NCBI GenBank assembly: GCA_023091665.1
Contig: JALJCQ010000013.1
Coordinates: 1,612,001 to 1,676,000 of the forward strand
Reading direction: 5' to 3'
Length of the DNA stretch: 64,000 nucleotides
Origin: Pythium myriotylum
Lineage: Eukaryota; Oomycota; Peronosporomycetes; Pythiales; Pythiaceae
Position 1 is the first letter of the stretch. Every line of letters starts with the position of its first letter. Below are positions 11,573 through 26,491 of this stretch, in pieces. The position numbers were made by a program, and so were the translations under genes. A model generated the notes under the pieces. It did not search any database. It saw only the letters and a program-made list of their open reading frames with translations, and was not told the DNA's origin.

Positions 11573-12522
11573 GCCATGCCACATACCCCGCCCAAAATTC
11601 ACACAAAAAATAACAAAAATAGACACAATACATTCACTACCACAAATACAACCAACAACACACCACACACATACACGACAACGACACACACCACCTACAC
11701 AAACACTACCACCAACCCCCACATACATACACTACAAACAACAACTCCAAGACTGCTGTACCTACCTTCAAACATAAACAATCTCAAACACCACCGTCCA
11801 CAGTCCTCAACCTGCGCCTTCTCCGCCACACCCATGGCTGGACCAACGAGCACTCACACCACACATCTTGACGACCTACTACTCATAATCTTGCCCACGA
11901 CCGCCAACAATTGGTAGTGTGTCGACATCGGTTCTCAGGTTCTCAGCGTCACCATGCATCCACCTAGACACAACATGAACGGGGCGAAACGGAACAGAAT
12001 GGACGCTTCGTCGCCCTCGTCTGTTGGAGACGCCCTGGACAGTGCGTGATAGCAACTTACACAGCAGCGCCGTGAATACACCCACACCCACACACACCTT
12101 TAGTCTGTTGGGGAGGTTGAAGTCTGATCGACAGCGGACAACAAGACGCCCATCTTGGCCTCTAGACTTTGATATCTACTGGACGCGGTCTAGGCTACAG
12201 CGCTAGACCGCGTCCAGTAGATATCAACAACGATGTGGCGTATGACCACTTCCCTTCCTGGGGAGTGCGAGCGACACAGACACAGACACAGACACAAACA
12301 CGCGTAGATACTCACATGAGAGGTAGTTTGTTTGAGTCAACGCAAGCCAAAGTAGTGCTCCTACAGGGACTCGTTGCTCCCGACTCGGTGATACGGTGCG
12401 TGCAAAAGAGCCAAATCCATGAGCTATGCATGCATCACAGTCAACGGGGCGAGGTGGCGAGGTGGCAAGACTGGAGAAAGGTGTTGGTTGGTGGGTACGA
12501 GGAGGGGTAAAAAGAAGAGGAA

Positions 12523-12595
12523 TGCTCCCTGCCAGGATCGAACTGGCGACCTTCAGATTATGAGACTGACGCTCTACCAACTGAGCCAAAGGAGC
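12523..12595 (-). tRNA. tRNA-Met(CAU), array copy 10
   Basis: Same 73 nt as copy 1; plain unit. Confidence 0.93.
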
Positions 12596-13545
12596 GCCAT
12601 GCCACATACCCCGCCCAAAATTCACACAAAAAATAACAAAAATAGACACAATACATTCACTACCACAAATACAACCAACAACACACCACACACATACACG
12701 ACAACGACACACACCACCTACACAAACACTACCACCAACCCCCACATACATACACTACAAACAACAACTCCAAGACTGCTGTACCTACCTTCAAACATAA
12801 ACAATCTCAAACACCACCGTCCACAGTCCTCAACCTGCGCCTTCTCCGCCACACCCATGGCTGGACCAACGAGCACTCACACCACACATCTTGACGACCT
12901 ACTACTCATAATCTTGCCCACGACCGCCAACAATTGGTAGTGTGTCGACATCGGTTCTCAGGTTCTCAGCGTCACCATGCATCCACCTAGACACAACATG
13001 AACGGGGCGAAACGGAACAGAATGGACGCTTCGTCGCCCTCGTCTGTTGGAGACGCCCTGGACAGTGCGTGATAGCAACTTACACAGCAGCGCCGTGAAT
13101 ACACCCACACCCACACACACCTTTAGTCTGTTGGGGAGGTTGAAGTCTGATCGACAGCGGACAACAAGACGCCCATCTTGGCCTCTAGACTTTGATATCT
13201 ACTGGACGCGGTCTAGGCTACAGCGCTAGACCGCGTCCAGTAGATATCAACAACGATGTGGCGTATGACCACTTCCCTTCCTGGGGAGTGCGAGCGACAC
13301 AGACACAGACACAGACACAAACACGCGTAGATACTCACATGAGAGGTAGTTTGTTTGAGTCAACGCAAGCCAAAGTAGTGCTCCTACAGGGACTCGTTGC
13401 TCCCGACTCGGTGATACGGTGCGTGCAAAAGAGCCAAATCCATGAGCTATGCATGCATCACAGTCAACGGGGCGAGGTGGCGAGGTGGCAAGACTGGAGA
13501 AAGGTGTTGGTTGGTGGGTACGAGGAGGGGTAAAAAGAAGAGGAA

Positions 13546-13618
13546 TGCTCCCTGCCAGGATCGAACTGGCGACCTTCAGATTATGAGACTGACGCTCTAC
13601 CAACTGAGCCAAAGGAGC
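13546..13618 (-). tRNA. tRNA-Met(CAU), array copy 11
   Basis: Same 73 nt as copy 1; its 5' end abuts insert copy E. Confidence 0.93.
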
Positions 13619-14411
13619 TCACTTCGCAATTTGCTCGCTACCCTTCAAGTGACCAAGTCCAGAAGTGTCCAGTCCAAGCACCCAGCCCAGCTGCCAGCCC
13701 ATCACCCCCGACCCTCTCCACACCCAGTCGCCATGACCAAGGGTGCTGCGAGAGCCAAGACCAAGCGCAAGAAGCTTGGCATCGGGACGCTGCCGCCACC
13801 GCGCCGACCAGTCGGCATCCCATGCGTGCTTCCTTCGGCTTCATCGGGAGAGCCGACATTCACCACATGGAGAGCGCGCGCCAGAGCTCGGCCACCCGGT
13901 CGACTCTAATATCAACCCACCGCTGATCAACCCACGCCGTGACCAACACTCACGGCACCCAGCCACCAACCTTCACTCACGAGACCGTTGGGTAACCAAC
14001 ACTCACCGACACCAACCTCAACCCAACCAGCACTCACCGACACCAACCTCAACCCAACCAGCACTCACCGACACCAACCTCAACCCAACCAGCATTCAAG
14101 CAACCCAGCATCAACCCAACCGGCATTCAGCCAACCCAGCTTCAACCCAACCAACACTCAACTCACCCAGCATCAACATACCAGCAAACCAGCAAATGAA
14201 GGTCAAGTTAACCCAGTACCCAGCTTCAACGACAACAGAACAACCACCTCAACAACCCAACGAACCATGACGCAAGGATTCATCCTCTCAGCACAAACCG
14301 ACCAGCCAACCACGAGACTCAACCGAACCTTAGCAACATAAAACCCGCACGGGATTAGCGAGCAGTTAGAAGTCAGTCGTAAATGCTAGTGCAGCAATAC
14401 AGACGCCTTGA
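13619..14411. mobile_element. tRNA-targeted insert, copy E (793 bp)
   Basis: Right-hand 17-bp repeat at 14412-14428. It has one more copy of the CACCGACACCAACCTCAACC part of the minisatellite (about 31 bp longer than copies B and C) and private point changes (CTACCCTTCAAG near the start, AACATAAAACCC near the end). Confidence 0.6.
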
Positions 14412-15378
14412 AACTGAGCCAAAGGAGCGCCATGCCACATACCCCGCCCAAAATTCACACAAAAAATAACAAAAATAGACACAATACATTCACTACCACA
14501 AATACAACCAACAACACACCACACACATACACGACAACGACACACACCACCTACACAAACACTACCACCAACCCCCACATACATACACTACAAACAACAA
14601 CTCCAAGACTGCTGTACCTACCTTCAAACATAAACAATCTCAAACACCACCGTCCACAGTCCTCAACCTGCGCCTTCTCCGCCACACCCATGGCTGGACC
14701 AACGAGCACTCACACCACACATCTTGACGACCTACTACTCATAATCTTGCCCACGACCGCCAACAATTGGTAGTGTGTCGACATCGGTTCTCAGGTTCTC
14801 AGCGTCACCATGCATCCACCTAGACACAACATGAACGGGGCGAAACGGAACAGAATGGACGCTTCGTCGCCCTCGTCTGTTGGAGACGCCCTGGACAGTG
14901 CGTGATAGCAACTTACACAGCAGCGCCGTGAATACACCCACACCCACACACACCTTTAGTCTGTTGGGGAGGTTGAAGTCTGATCGACAGCGGACAACAA
15001 GACGCCCATCTTGGCCTCTAGACTTTGATATCTACTGGACGCGGTCTAGGCTACAGCGCTAGACCGCGTCCAGTAGATATCAACAACGATGTGGCGTATG
15101 ACCACTTCCCTTCCTGGGGAGTGCGAGCGACACAGACACAGACACAGACACAAACACGCGTAGATACTCACATGAGAGGTAGTTTGTTTGAGTCAACGCA
15201 AGCCAAAGTAGTGCTCCTACAGGGACTCGTTGCTCCCGACTCGGTGATACGGTGCGTGCAAAAGAGCCAAATCCATGAGCTATGCATGCATCACAGTCAA
15301 CGGGGCGAGGTGGCGAGGTGGCAAGACTGGAGAAAGGTGTTGGTTGGTGGGTACGAGGAGGGGTAAAAAGAAGAGGAA

Positions 15379-15451
15379 TGCTCCCTGCCAGGATCGAACT
15401 GGCGACCTTCAGATTATGAGACTGACGCTCTACCAACTGAGCCAAAGGAGC
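15379..15451 (-). tRNA. tRNA-Met(CAU), array copy 12
   Basis: Same 73 nt as copy 1; 1833 bp from copy 11. Confidence 0.93.
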
Positions 15452-16401
15452 GCCATGCCACATACCCCGCCCAAAATTCACACAAAAAATAACAAAAATA
15501 GACACAATACATTCACTACCACAAATACAACCAACAACACACCACACACATACACGACAACGACACACACCACCTACACAAACACTACCACCAACCCCCA
15601 CATACATACACTACAAACAACAACTCCAAGACTGCTGTACCTACCTTCAAACATAAACAATCTCAAACACCACCGTCCACAGTCCTCAACCTGCGCCTTC
15701 TCCGCCACACCCATGGCTGGACCAACGAGCACTCACACCACACATCTTGACGACCTACTACTCATAATCTTGCCCACGACCGCCAACAATTGGTAGTGTG
15801 TCGACATCGGTTCTCAGGTTCTCAGCGTCACCATGCATCCACCTAGACACAACATGAACGGGGCGAAACGGAACAGAATGGACGCTTCGTCGCCCTCGTC
15901 TGTTGGAGACGCCCTGGACAGTGCGTGATAGCAACTTACACAGCAGCGCCGTGAATACACCCACACCCACACACACCTTTAGTCTGTTGGGGAGGTTGAA
16001 GTCTGATCGACAGCGGACAACAAGACGCCCATCTTGGCCTCTAGACTTTGATATCTACTGGACGCGGTCTAGGCTACAGCGCTAGACCGCGTCCAGTAGA
16101 TATCAACAACGATGTGGCGTATGACCACTTCCCTTCCTGGGGAGTGCGAGCGACACAGACACAGACACAGACACAAACACGCGTAGATACTCACATGAGA
16201 GGTAGTTTGTTTGAGTCAACGCAAGCCAAAGTAGTGCTCCTACAGGGACTCGTTGCTCCCGACTCGGTGATACGGTGCGTGCAAAAGAGCCAAATCCATG
16301 AGCTATGCATGCATCACAGTCAACGGGGCGAGGTGGCGAGGTGGCAAGACTGGAGAAAGGTGTTGGTTGGTGGGTACGAGGAGGGGTAAAAAGAAGAGGA
16401 A

Positions 16402-16474
16402 TGCTCCCTGCCAGGATCGAACTGGCGACCTTCAGATTATGAGACTGACGCTCTACCAACTGAGCCAAAGGAGC
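16402..16474 (-). tRNA. tRNA-Met(CAU), array copy 13
   Basis: Same 73 nt as copy 1; first of a run of plain units reaching to copy 20. Confidence 0.93.
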
Positions 16475-17424
16475 GCCATGCCACATACCCCGCCCAAAAT
16501 TCACACAAAAAATAACAAAAATAGACACAATACATTCACTACCACAAATACAACCAACAACACACCACACACATACACGACAACGACACACACCACCTAC
16601 ACAAACACTACCACCAACCCCCACATACATACACTACAAACAACAACTCCAAGACTGCTGTACCTACCTTCAAACATAAACAATCTCAAACACCACCGTC
16701 CACAGTCCTCAACCTGCGCCTTCTCCGCCACACCCATGGCTGGACCAACGAGCACTCACACCACACATCTTGACGACCTACTACTCATAATCTTGCCCAC
16801 GACCGCCAACAATTGGTAGTGTGTCGACATCGGTTCTCAGGTTCTCAGCGTCACCATGCATCCACCTAGACACAACATGAACGGGGCGAAACGGAACAGA
16901 ATGGACGCTTCGTCGCCCTCGTCTGTTGGAGACGCCCTGGACAGTGCGTGATAGCAACTTACACAGCAGCGCCGTGAATACACCCACACCCACACACACC
17001 TTTAGTCTGTTGGGGAGGTTGAAGTCTGATCGACAGCGGACAACAAGACGCCCATCTTGGCCTCTAGACTTTGATATCTACTGGACGCGGTCTAGGCTAC
17101 AGCGCTAGACCGCGTCCAGTAGATATCAACAACGATGTGGCGTATGACCACTTCCCTTCCTGGGGAGTGCGAGCGACACAGACACAGACACAGACACAAA
17201 CACGCGTAGATACTCACATGAGAGGTAGTTTGTTTGAGTCAACGCAAGCCAAAGTAGTGCTCCTACAGGGACTCGTTGCTCCCGACTCGGTGATACGGTG
17301 CGTGCAAAAGAGCCAAATCCATGAGCTATGCATGCATCACAGTCAACGGGGCGAGGTGGCGAGGTGGCAAGACTGGAGAAAGGTGTTGGTTGGTGGGTAC
17401 GAGGAGGGGTAAAAAGAAGAGGAA

Positions 17425-17497
17425 TGCTCCCTGCCAGGATCGAACTGGCGACCTTCAGATTATGAGACTGACGCTCTACCAACTGAGCCAAAGGAGC
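17425..17497 (-). tRNA. tRNA-Met(CAU), array copy 14
   Basis: Same 73 nt as copy 1. Confidence 0.93.
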
Positions 17498-18447
17498 GCC
17501 ATGCCACATACCCCGCCCAAAATTCACACAAAAAATAACAAAAATAGACACAATACATTCACTACCACAAATACAACCAACAACACACCACACACATACA
17601 CGACAACGACACACACCACCTACACAAACACTACCACCAACCCCCACATACATACACTACAAACAACAACTCCAAGACTGCTGTACCTACCTTCAAACAT
17701 AAACAATCTCAAACACCACCGTCCACAGTCCTCAACCTGCGCCTTCTCCGCCACACCCATGGCTGGACCAACGAGCACTCACACCACACATCTTGACGAC
17801 CTACTACTCATAATCTTGCCCACGACCGCCAACAATTGGTAGTGTGTCGACATCGGTTCTCAGGTTCTCAGCGTCACCATGCATCCACCTAGACACAACA
17901 TGAACGGGGCGAAACGGAACAGAATGGACGCTTCGTCGCCCTCGTCTGTTGGAGACGCCCTGGACAGTGCGTGATAGCAACTTACACAGCAGCGCCGTGA
18001 ATACACCCACACCCACACACACCTTTAGTCTGTTGGGGAGGTTGAAGTCTGATCGACAGCGGACAACAAGACGCCCATCTTGGCCTCTAGACTTTGATAT
18101 CTACTGGACGCGGTCTAGGCTACAGCGCTAGACCGCGTCCAGTAGATATCAACAACGATGTGGCGTATGACCACTTCCCTTCCTGGGGAGTGCGAGCGAC
18201 ACAGACACAGACACAGACACAAACACGCGTAGATACTCACATGAGAGGTAGTTTGTTTGAGTCAACGCAAGCCAAAGTAGTGCTCCTACAGGGACTCGTT
18301 GCTCCCGACTCGGTGATACGGTGCGTGCAAAAGAGCCAAATCCATGAGCTATGCATGCATCACAGTCAACGGGGCGAGGTGGCGAGGTGGCAAGACTGGA
18401 GAAAGGTGTTGGTTGGTGGGTACGAGGAGGGGTAAAAAGAAGAGGAA

Positions 18448-18520
18448 TGCTCCCTGCCAGGATCGAACTGGCGACCTTCAGATTATGAGACTGACGCTCT
18501 ACCAACTGAGCCAAAGGAGC
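18448..18520 (-). tRNA. tRNA-Met(CAU), array copy 15
   Basis: Same 73 nt as copy 1. Confidence 0.93.
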
Positions 18521-19470
18521 GCCATGCCACATACCCCGCCCAAAATTCACACAAAAAATAACAAAAATAGACACAATACATTCACTACCACAAATACAAC
18601 CAACAACACACCACACACATACACGACAACGACACACACCACCTACACAAACACTACCACCAACCCCCACATACATACACTACAAACAACAACTCCAAGA
18701 CTGCTGTACCTACCTTCAAACATAAACAATCTCAAACACCACCGTCCACAGTCCTCAACCTGCGCCTTCTCCGCCACACCCATGGCTGGACCAACGAGCA
18801 CTCACACCACACATCTTGACGACCTACTACTCATAATCTTGCCCACGACCGCCAACAATTGGTAGTGTGTCGACATCGGTTCTCAGGTTCTCAGCGTCAC
18901 CATGCATCCACCTAGACACAACATGAACGGGGCGAAACGGAACAGAATGGACGCTTCGTCGCCCTCGTCTGTTGGAGACGCCCTGGACAGTGCGTGATAG
19001 CAACTTACACAGCAGCGCCGTGAATACACCCACACCCACACACACCTTTAGTCTGTTGGGGAGGTTGAAGTCTGATCGACAGCGGACAACAAGACGCCCA
19101 TCTTGGCCTCTAGACTTTGATATCTACTGGACGCGGTCTAGGCTACAGCGCTAGACCGCGTCCAGTAGATATCAACAACGATGTGGCGTATGACCACTTC
19201 CCTTCCTGGGGAGTGCGAGCGACACAGACACAGACACAGACACAAACACGCGTAGATACTCACATGAGAGGTAGTTTGTTTGAGTCAACGCAAGCCAAAG
19301 TAGTGCTCCTACAGGGACTCGTTGCTCCCGACTCGGTGATACGGTGCGTGCAAAAGAGCCAAATCCATGAGCTATGCATGCATCACAGTCAACGGGGCGA
19401 GGTGGCGAGGTGGCAAGACTGGAGAAAGGTGTTGGTTGGTGGGTACGAGGAGGGGTAAAAAGAAGAGGAA

Positions 19471-19543
19471 TGCTCCCTGCCAGGATCGAACTGGCGACCT
19501 TCAGATTATGAGACTGACGCTCTACCAACTGAGCCAAAGGAGC
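19471..19543 (-). tRNA. tRNA-Met(CAU), array copy 16
   Basis: Same 73 nt as copy 1. Confidence 0.93.
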
Positions 19544-20493
19544 GCCATGCCACATACCCCGCCCAAAATTCACACAAAAAATAACAAAAATAGACACAAT
19601 ACATTCACTACCACAAATACAACCAACAACACACCACACACATACACGACAACGACACACACCACCTACACAAACACTACCACCAACCCCCACATACATA
19701 CACTACAAACAACAACTCCAAGACTGCTGTACCTACCTTCAAACATAAACAATCTCAAACACCACCGTCCACAGTCCTCAACCTGCGCCTTCTCCGCCAC
19801 ACCCATGGCTGGACCAACGAGCACTCACACCACACATCTTGACGACCTACTACTCATAATCTTGCCCACGACCGCCAACAATTGGTAGTGTGTCGACATC
19901 GGTTCTCAGGTTCTCAGCGTCACCATGCATCCACCTAGACACAACATGAACGGGGCGAAACGGAACAGAATGGACGCTTCGTCGCCCTCGTCTGTTGGAG
20001 ACGCCCTGGACAGTGCGTGATAGCAACTTACACAGCAGCGCCGTGAATACACCCACACCCACACACACCTTTAGTCTGTTGGGGAGGTTGAAGTCTGATC
20101 GACAGCGGACAACAAGACGCCCATCTTGGCCTCTAGACTTTGATATCTACTGGACGCGGTCTAGGCTACAGCGCTAGACCGCGTCCAGTAGATATCAACA
20201 ACGATGTGGCGTATGACCACTTCCCTTCCTGGGGAGTGCGAGCGACACAGACACAGACACAGACACAAACACGCGTAGATACTCACATGAGAGGTAGTTT
20301 GTTTGAGTCAACGCAAGCCAAAGTAGTGCTCCTACAGGGACTCGTTGCTCCCGACTCGGTGATACGGTGCGTGCAAAAGAGCCAAATCCATGAGCTATGC
20401 ATGCATCACAGTCAACGGGGCGAGGTGGCGAGGTGGCAAGACTGGAGAAAGGTGTTGGTTGGTGGGTACGAGGAGGGGTAAAAAGAAGAGGAA

Positions 20494-20566
20494 TGCTCCC
20501 TGCCAGGATCGAACTGGCGACCTTCAGATTATGAGACTGACGCTCTACCAACTGAGCCAAAGGAGC
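20494..20566 (-). tRNA. tRNA-Met(CAU), array copy 17
   Basis: Same 73 nt as copy 1. Confidence 0.93.
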
Positions 20567-21516
20567 GCCATGCCACATACCCCGCCCAAAATTCACACAA
20601 AAAATAACAAAAATAGACACAATACATTCACTACCACAAATACAACCAACAACACACCACACACATACACGACAACGACACACACCACCTACACAAACAC
20701 TACCACCAACCCCCACATACATACACTACAAACAACAACTCCAAGACTGCTGTACCTACCTTCAAACATAAACAATCTCAAACACCACCGTCCACAGTCC
20801 TCAACCTGCGCCTTCTCCGCCACACCCATGGCTGGACCAACGAGCACTCACACCACACATCTTGACGACCTACTACTCATAATCTTGCCCACGACCGCCA
20901 ACAATTGGTAGTGTGTCGACATCGGTTCTCAGGTTCTCAGCGTCACCATGCATCCACCTAGACACAACATGAACGGGGCGAAACGGAACAGAATGGACGC
21001 TTCGTCGCCCTCGTCTGTTGGAGACGCCCTGGACAGTGCGTGATAGCAACTTACACAGCAGCGCCGTGAATACACCCACACCCACACACACCTTTAGTCT
21101 GTTGGGGAGGTTGAAGTCTGATCGACAGCGGACAACAAGACGCCCATCTTGGCCTCTAGACTTTGATATCTACTGGACGCGGTCTAGGCTACAGCGCTAG
21201 ACCGCGTCCAGTAGATATCAACAACGATGTGGCGTATGACCACTTCCCTTCCTGGGGAGTGCGAGCGACACAGACACAGACACAGACACAAACACGCGTA
21301 GATACTCACATGAGAGGTAGTTTGTTTGAGTCAACGCAAGCCAAAGTAGTGCTCCTACAGGGACTCGTTGCTCCCGACTCGGTGATACGGTGCGTGCAAA
21401 AGAGCCAAATCCATGAGCTATGCATGCATCACAGTCAACGGGGCGAGGTGGCGAGGTGGCAAGACTGGAGAAAGGTGTTGGTTGGTGGGTACGAGGAGGG
21501 GTAAAAAGAAGAGGAA

Positions 21517-21589
21517 TGCTCCCTGCCAGGATCGAACTGGCGACCTTCAGATTATGAGACTGACGCTCTACCAACTGAGCCAAAGGAGC
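21517..21589 (-). tRNA. tRNA-Met(CAU), array copy 18
   Basis: Same 73 nt as copy 1. Confidence 0.93.
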
Positions 21590-22539
21590 GCCATGCCACA
21601 TACCCCGCCCAAAATTCACACAAAAAATAACAAAAATAGACACAATACATTCACTACCACAAATACAACCAACAACACACCACACACATACACGACAACG
21701 ACACACACCACCTACACAAACACTACCACCAACCCCCACATACATACACTACAAACAACAACTCCAAGACTGCTGTACCTACCTTCAAACATAAACAATC
21801 TCAAACACCACCGTCCACAGTCCTCAACCTGCGCCTTCTCCGCCACACCCATGGCTGGACCAACGAGCACTCACACCACACATCTTGACGACCTACTACT
21901 CATAATCTTGCCCACGACCGCCAACAATTGGTAGTGTGTCGACATCGGTTCTCAGGTTCTCAGCGTCACCATGCATCCACCTAGACACAACATGAACGGG
22001 GCGAAACGGAACAGAATGGACGCTTCGTCGCCCTCGTCTGTTGGAGACGCCCTGGACAGTGCGTGATAGCAACTTACACAGCAGCGCCGTGAATACACCC
22101 ACACCCACACACACCTTTAGTCTGTTGGGGAGGTTGAAGTCTGATCGACAGCGGACAACAAGACGCCCATCTTGGCCTCTAGACTTTGATATCTACTGGA
22201 CGCGGTCTAGGCTACAGCGCTAGACCGCGTCCAGTAGATATCAACAACGATGTGGCGTATGACCACTTCCCTTCCTGGGGAGTGCGAGCGACACAGACAC
22301 AGACACAGACACAAACACGCGTAGATACTCACATGAGAGGTAGTTTGTTTGAGTCAACGCAAGCCAAAGTAGTGCTCCTACAGGGACTCGTTGCTCCCGA
22401 CTCGGTGATACGGTGCGTGCAAAAGAGCCAAATCCATGAGCTATGCATGCATCACAGTCAACGGGGCGAGGTGGCGAGGTGGCAAGACTGGAGAAAGGTG
22501 TTGGTTGGTGGGTACGAGGAGGGGTAAAAAGAAGAGGAA

Positions 22540-22612
22540 TGCTCCCTGCCAGGATCGAACTGGCGACCTTCAGATTATGAGACTGACGCTCTACCAACTG
22601 AGCCAAAGGAGC
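22540..22612 (-). tRNA. tRNA-Met(CAU), array copy 19
   Basis: Same 73 nt as copy 1. Confidence 0.93.
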
Positions 22613-23562
22613 GCCATGCCACATACCCCGCCCAAAATTCACACAAAAAATAACAAAAATAGACACAATACATTCACTACCACAAATACAACCAACAACA
22701 CACCACACACATACACGACAACGACACACACCACCTACACAAACACTACCACCAACCCCCACATACATACACTACAAACAACAACTCCAAGACTGCTGTA
22801 CCTACCTTCAAACATAAACAATCTCAAACACCACCGTCCACAGTCCTCAACCTGCGCCTTCTCCGCCACACCCATGGCTGGACCAACGAGCACTCACACC
22901 ACACATCTTGACGACCTACTACTCATAATCTTGCCCACGACCGCCAACAATTGGTAGTGTGTCGACATCGGTTCTCAGGTTCTCAGCGTCACCATGCATC
23001 CACCTAGACACAACATGAACGGGGCGAAACGGAACAGAATGGACGCTTCGTCGCCCTCGTCTGTTGGAGACGCCCTGGACAGTGCGTGATAGCAACTTAC
23101 ACAGCAGCGCCGTGAATACACCCACACCCACACACACCTTTAGTCTGTTGGGGAGGTTGAAGTCTGATCGACAGCGGACAACAAGACGCCCATCTTGGCC
23201 TCTAGACTTTGATATCTACTGGACGCGGTCTAGGCTACAGCGCTAGACCGCGTCCAGTAGATATCAACAACGATGTGGCGTATGACCACTTCCCTTCCTG
23301 GGGAGTGCGAGCGACACAGACACAGACACAGACACAAACACGCGTAGATACTCACATGAGAGGTAGTTTGTTTGAGTCAACGCAAGCCAAAGTAGTGCTC
23401 CTACAGGGACTCGTTGCTCCCGACTCGGTGATACGGTGCGTGCAAAAGAGCCAAATCCATGAGCTATGCATGCATCACAGTCAACGGGGCGAGGTGGCGA
23501 GGTGGCAAGACTGGAGAAAGGTGTTGGTTGGTGGGTACGAGGAGGGGTAAAAAGAAGAGGAA

Positions 23563-23635
23563 TGCTCCCTGCCAGGATCGAACTGGCGACCTTCAGATTA
23601 TGAGACTGACGCTCTACCAACTGAGCCAAAGGAGC
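23563..23635 (-). tRNA. tRNA-Met(CAU), array copy 20
   Basis: Same 73 nt as copy 1; last of the plain run before insert copy F. Confidence 0.93.
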
Positions 23636-24585
23636 GCCATGCCACATACCCCGCCCAAAATTCACACAAAAAATAACAAAAATAGACACAATACATTCAC
23701 TACCACAAATACAACCAACAACACACCACACACATACACGACAACGACACACACCACCTACACAAACACTACCACCAACCCCCACATACATACACTACAA
23801 ACAACAACTCCAAGACTGCTGTACCTACCTTCAAACATAAACAATCTCAAACACCACCGTCCACAGTCCTCAACCTGCGCCTTCTCCGCCACACCCATGG
23901 CTGGACCAACGAGCACTCACACCACACATCTTGACGACCTACTACTCATAATCTTGCCCACGACCGCCAACAATTGGTAGTGTGTCGACATCGGTTCTCA
24001 GGTTCTCAGCGTCACCATGCATCCACCTAGACACAACATGAACGGGGCGAAACGGAACAGAATGGACGCTTCGTCGCCCTCGTCTGTTGGAGACGCCCTG
24101 GACAGTGCGTGATAGCAACTTACACAGCAGCGCCGTGAATACACCCACACCCACACACACCTTTAGTCTGTTGGGGAGGTTGAAGTCTGATCGACAGCGG
24201 ACAACAAGACGCCCATCTTGGCCTCTAGACTTTGATATCTACTGGACGCGGTCTAGGCTACAGCGCTAGACCGCGTCCAGTAGATATCAACAACGATGTG
24301 GCGTATGACCACTTCCCTTCCTGGGGAGTGCGAGCGACACAGACACAGACACAGACACAAACACGCGTAGATACTCACATGAGAGGTAGTTTGTTTGAGT
24401 CAACGCAAGCCAAAGTAGTGCTCCTACAGGGACTCGTTGCTCCCGACTCGGTGATACGGTGCGTGCAAAAGAGCCAAATCCATGAGCTATGCATGCATCA
24501 CAGTCAACGGGGCGAGGTGGCGAGGTGGCAAGACTGGAGAAAGGTGTTGGTTGGTGGGTACGAGGAGGGGTAAAAAGAAGAGGAA

Positions 24586-24658
24586 TGCTCCCTGCCAGGA
24601 TCGAACTGGCGACCTTCAGATTATGAGACTGACGCTCTACCAACTGAGCCAAAGGAGC
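24586..24658 (-). tRNA. tRNA-Met(CAU), array copy 21
   Basis: Same 73 nt as copy 1; its 5' end abuts insert copy F. Confidence 0.93.
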
Positions 24659-25451
24659 GCACTTCGCAATTTGCTCGCTACCCCTCAAGTGACCAAGTCC
24701 AGAAGTGTCCAGTCCAAGCACCCAGCCCAGCTGCCAGCCCATCACCCCCGACCCTCTCCACACCCAGTCGCCATGACCAAGGGTGCTGCGAGAGCCAAGA
24801 CCAAGCGCAAGAAGCTTGGCATCGGGACGCTGCCGCCACCGCGCCGACCAGTCGGCATCCCATGCGTGCTTCCTTCGGCTTCATCGGGAGAGCCGACATT
24901 CACCACATGGAGAGCGCGCGCCAGAGCTCGGCCACCCGGTCGACTCTAATATCAACCCACCGCTGATCAACCCACGCCGTGACCAACACTCACGGCACCC
25001 AGCCACCAACCTTCACTCACGAGACCGTTGGGTAACCAACACTCACCGACACCAACCTCAACCCAACCAGCACTCACCGACACCAACCTCAACCCAACCA
25101 GCATTCAAGCAACCCAGCATCAACCCAACCGGCATTCAGCCAACCCAGCTTCAACCCAACCGGCATTCAGCCAACCCAGCTTCAACCCAACCAACACTCA
25201 ACTCACCCAGCATCAACATACCAGCAAACCAGCAAATGAAGGTCAAGTTAACCCAGTACCCAGCTTCAACGACAACAGAACAACCACCTCAACAACCCAA
25301 CGAACCATGACGCAAGGATTCATCCTCTCAGCACAAACCGACCAGCCAACCACGAGACTCAACCGAACCTTAGCAACATAGAACCCGCACGGGATTAGCG
25401 AGCAGTTAGAAGTCAGTCGTAAATGCTAGTGCAGCAATACAGACGCCTTGA
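24659..25451. mobile_element. tRNA-targeted insert, copy F (793 bp)
   Basis: Right-hand 17-bp repeat at 25452-25468. Its junction matches copy C (GAGCGCACTT). The extra ~31 bp come from a second CCGGCATTCAGCCAACCCAG block, a different minisatellite expansion from that in copy E. Confidence 0.6.
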
Positions 25452-26418
25452 AACTGAGCCAAAGGAGCGCCATGCCACATACCCCGCCCAAAATTCACAC
25501 AAAAAATAACAAAAATAGACACAATACATTCACTACCACAAATACAACCAACAACACACCACACACATACACGACAACGACACACACCACCTACACAAAC
25601 ACTACCACCAACCCCCACATACATACACTACAAACAACAACTCCAAGACTGCTGTACCTACCTTCAAACATAAACAATCTCAAACACCACCGTCCACAGT
25701 CCTCAACCTGCGCCTTCTCCGCCACACCCATGGCTGGACCAACGAGCACTCACACCACACATCTTGACGACCTACTACTCATAATCTTGCCCACGACCGC
25801 CAACAATTGGTAGTGTGTCGACATCGGTTCTCAGGTTCTCAGCGTCACCATGCATCCACCTAGACACAACATGAACGGGGCGAAACGGAACAGAATGGAC
25901 GCTTCGTCGCCCTCGTCTGTTGGAGACGCCCTGGACAGTGCGTGATAGCAACTTACACAGCAGCGCCGTGAATACACCCACACCCACACACACCTTTAGT
26001 CTGTTGGGGAGGTTGAAGTCTGATCGACAGCGGACAACAAGACGCCCATCTTGGCCTCTAGACTTTGATATCTACTGGACGCGGTCTAGGCTACAGCGCT
26101 AGACCGCGTCCAGTAGATATCAACAACGATGTGGCGTATGACCACTTCCCTTCCTGGGGAGTGCGAGCGACACAGACACAGACACAGACACAAACACGCG
26201 TAGATACTCACATGAGAGGTAGTTTGTTTGAGTCAACGCAAGCCAAAGTAGTGCTCCTACAGGGACTCGTTGCTCCCGACTCGGTGATACGGTGCGTGCA
26301 AAAGAGCCAAATCCATGAGCTATGCATGCATCACAGTCAACGGGGCGAGGTGGCGAGGTGGCAAGACTGGAGAAAGGTGTTGGTTGGTGGGTACGAGGAG
26401 GGGTAAAAAGAAGAGGAA

Positions 26419-26491
26419 TGCTCCCTGCCAGGATCGAACTGGCGACCTTCAGATTATGAGACTGACGCTCTACCAACTGAGCCAAAGGAGC
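26419..26491 (-). tRNA. tRNA-Met(CAU), array copy 22
   Basis: Same 73 nt as copy 1; 1833 bp from copy 21. Confidence 0.93.
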
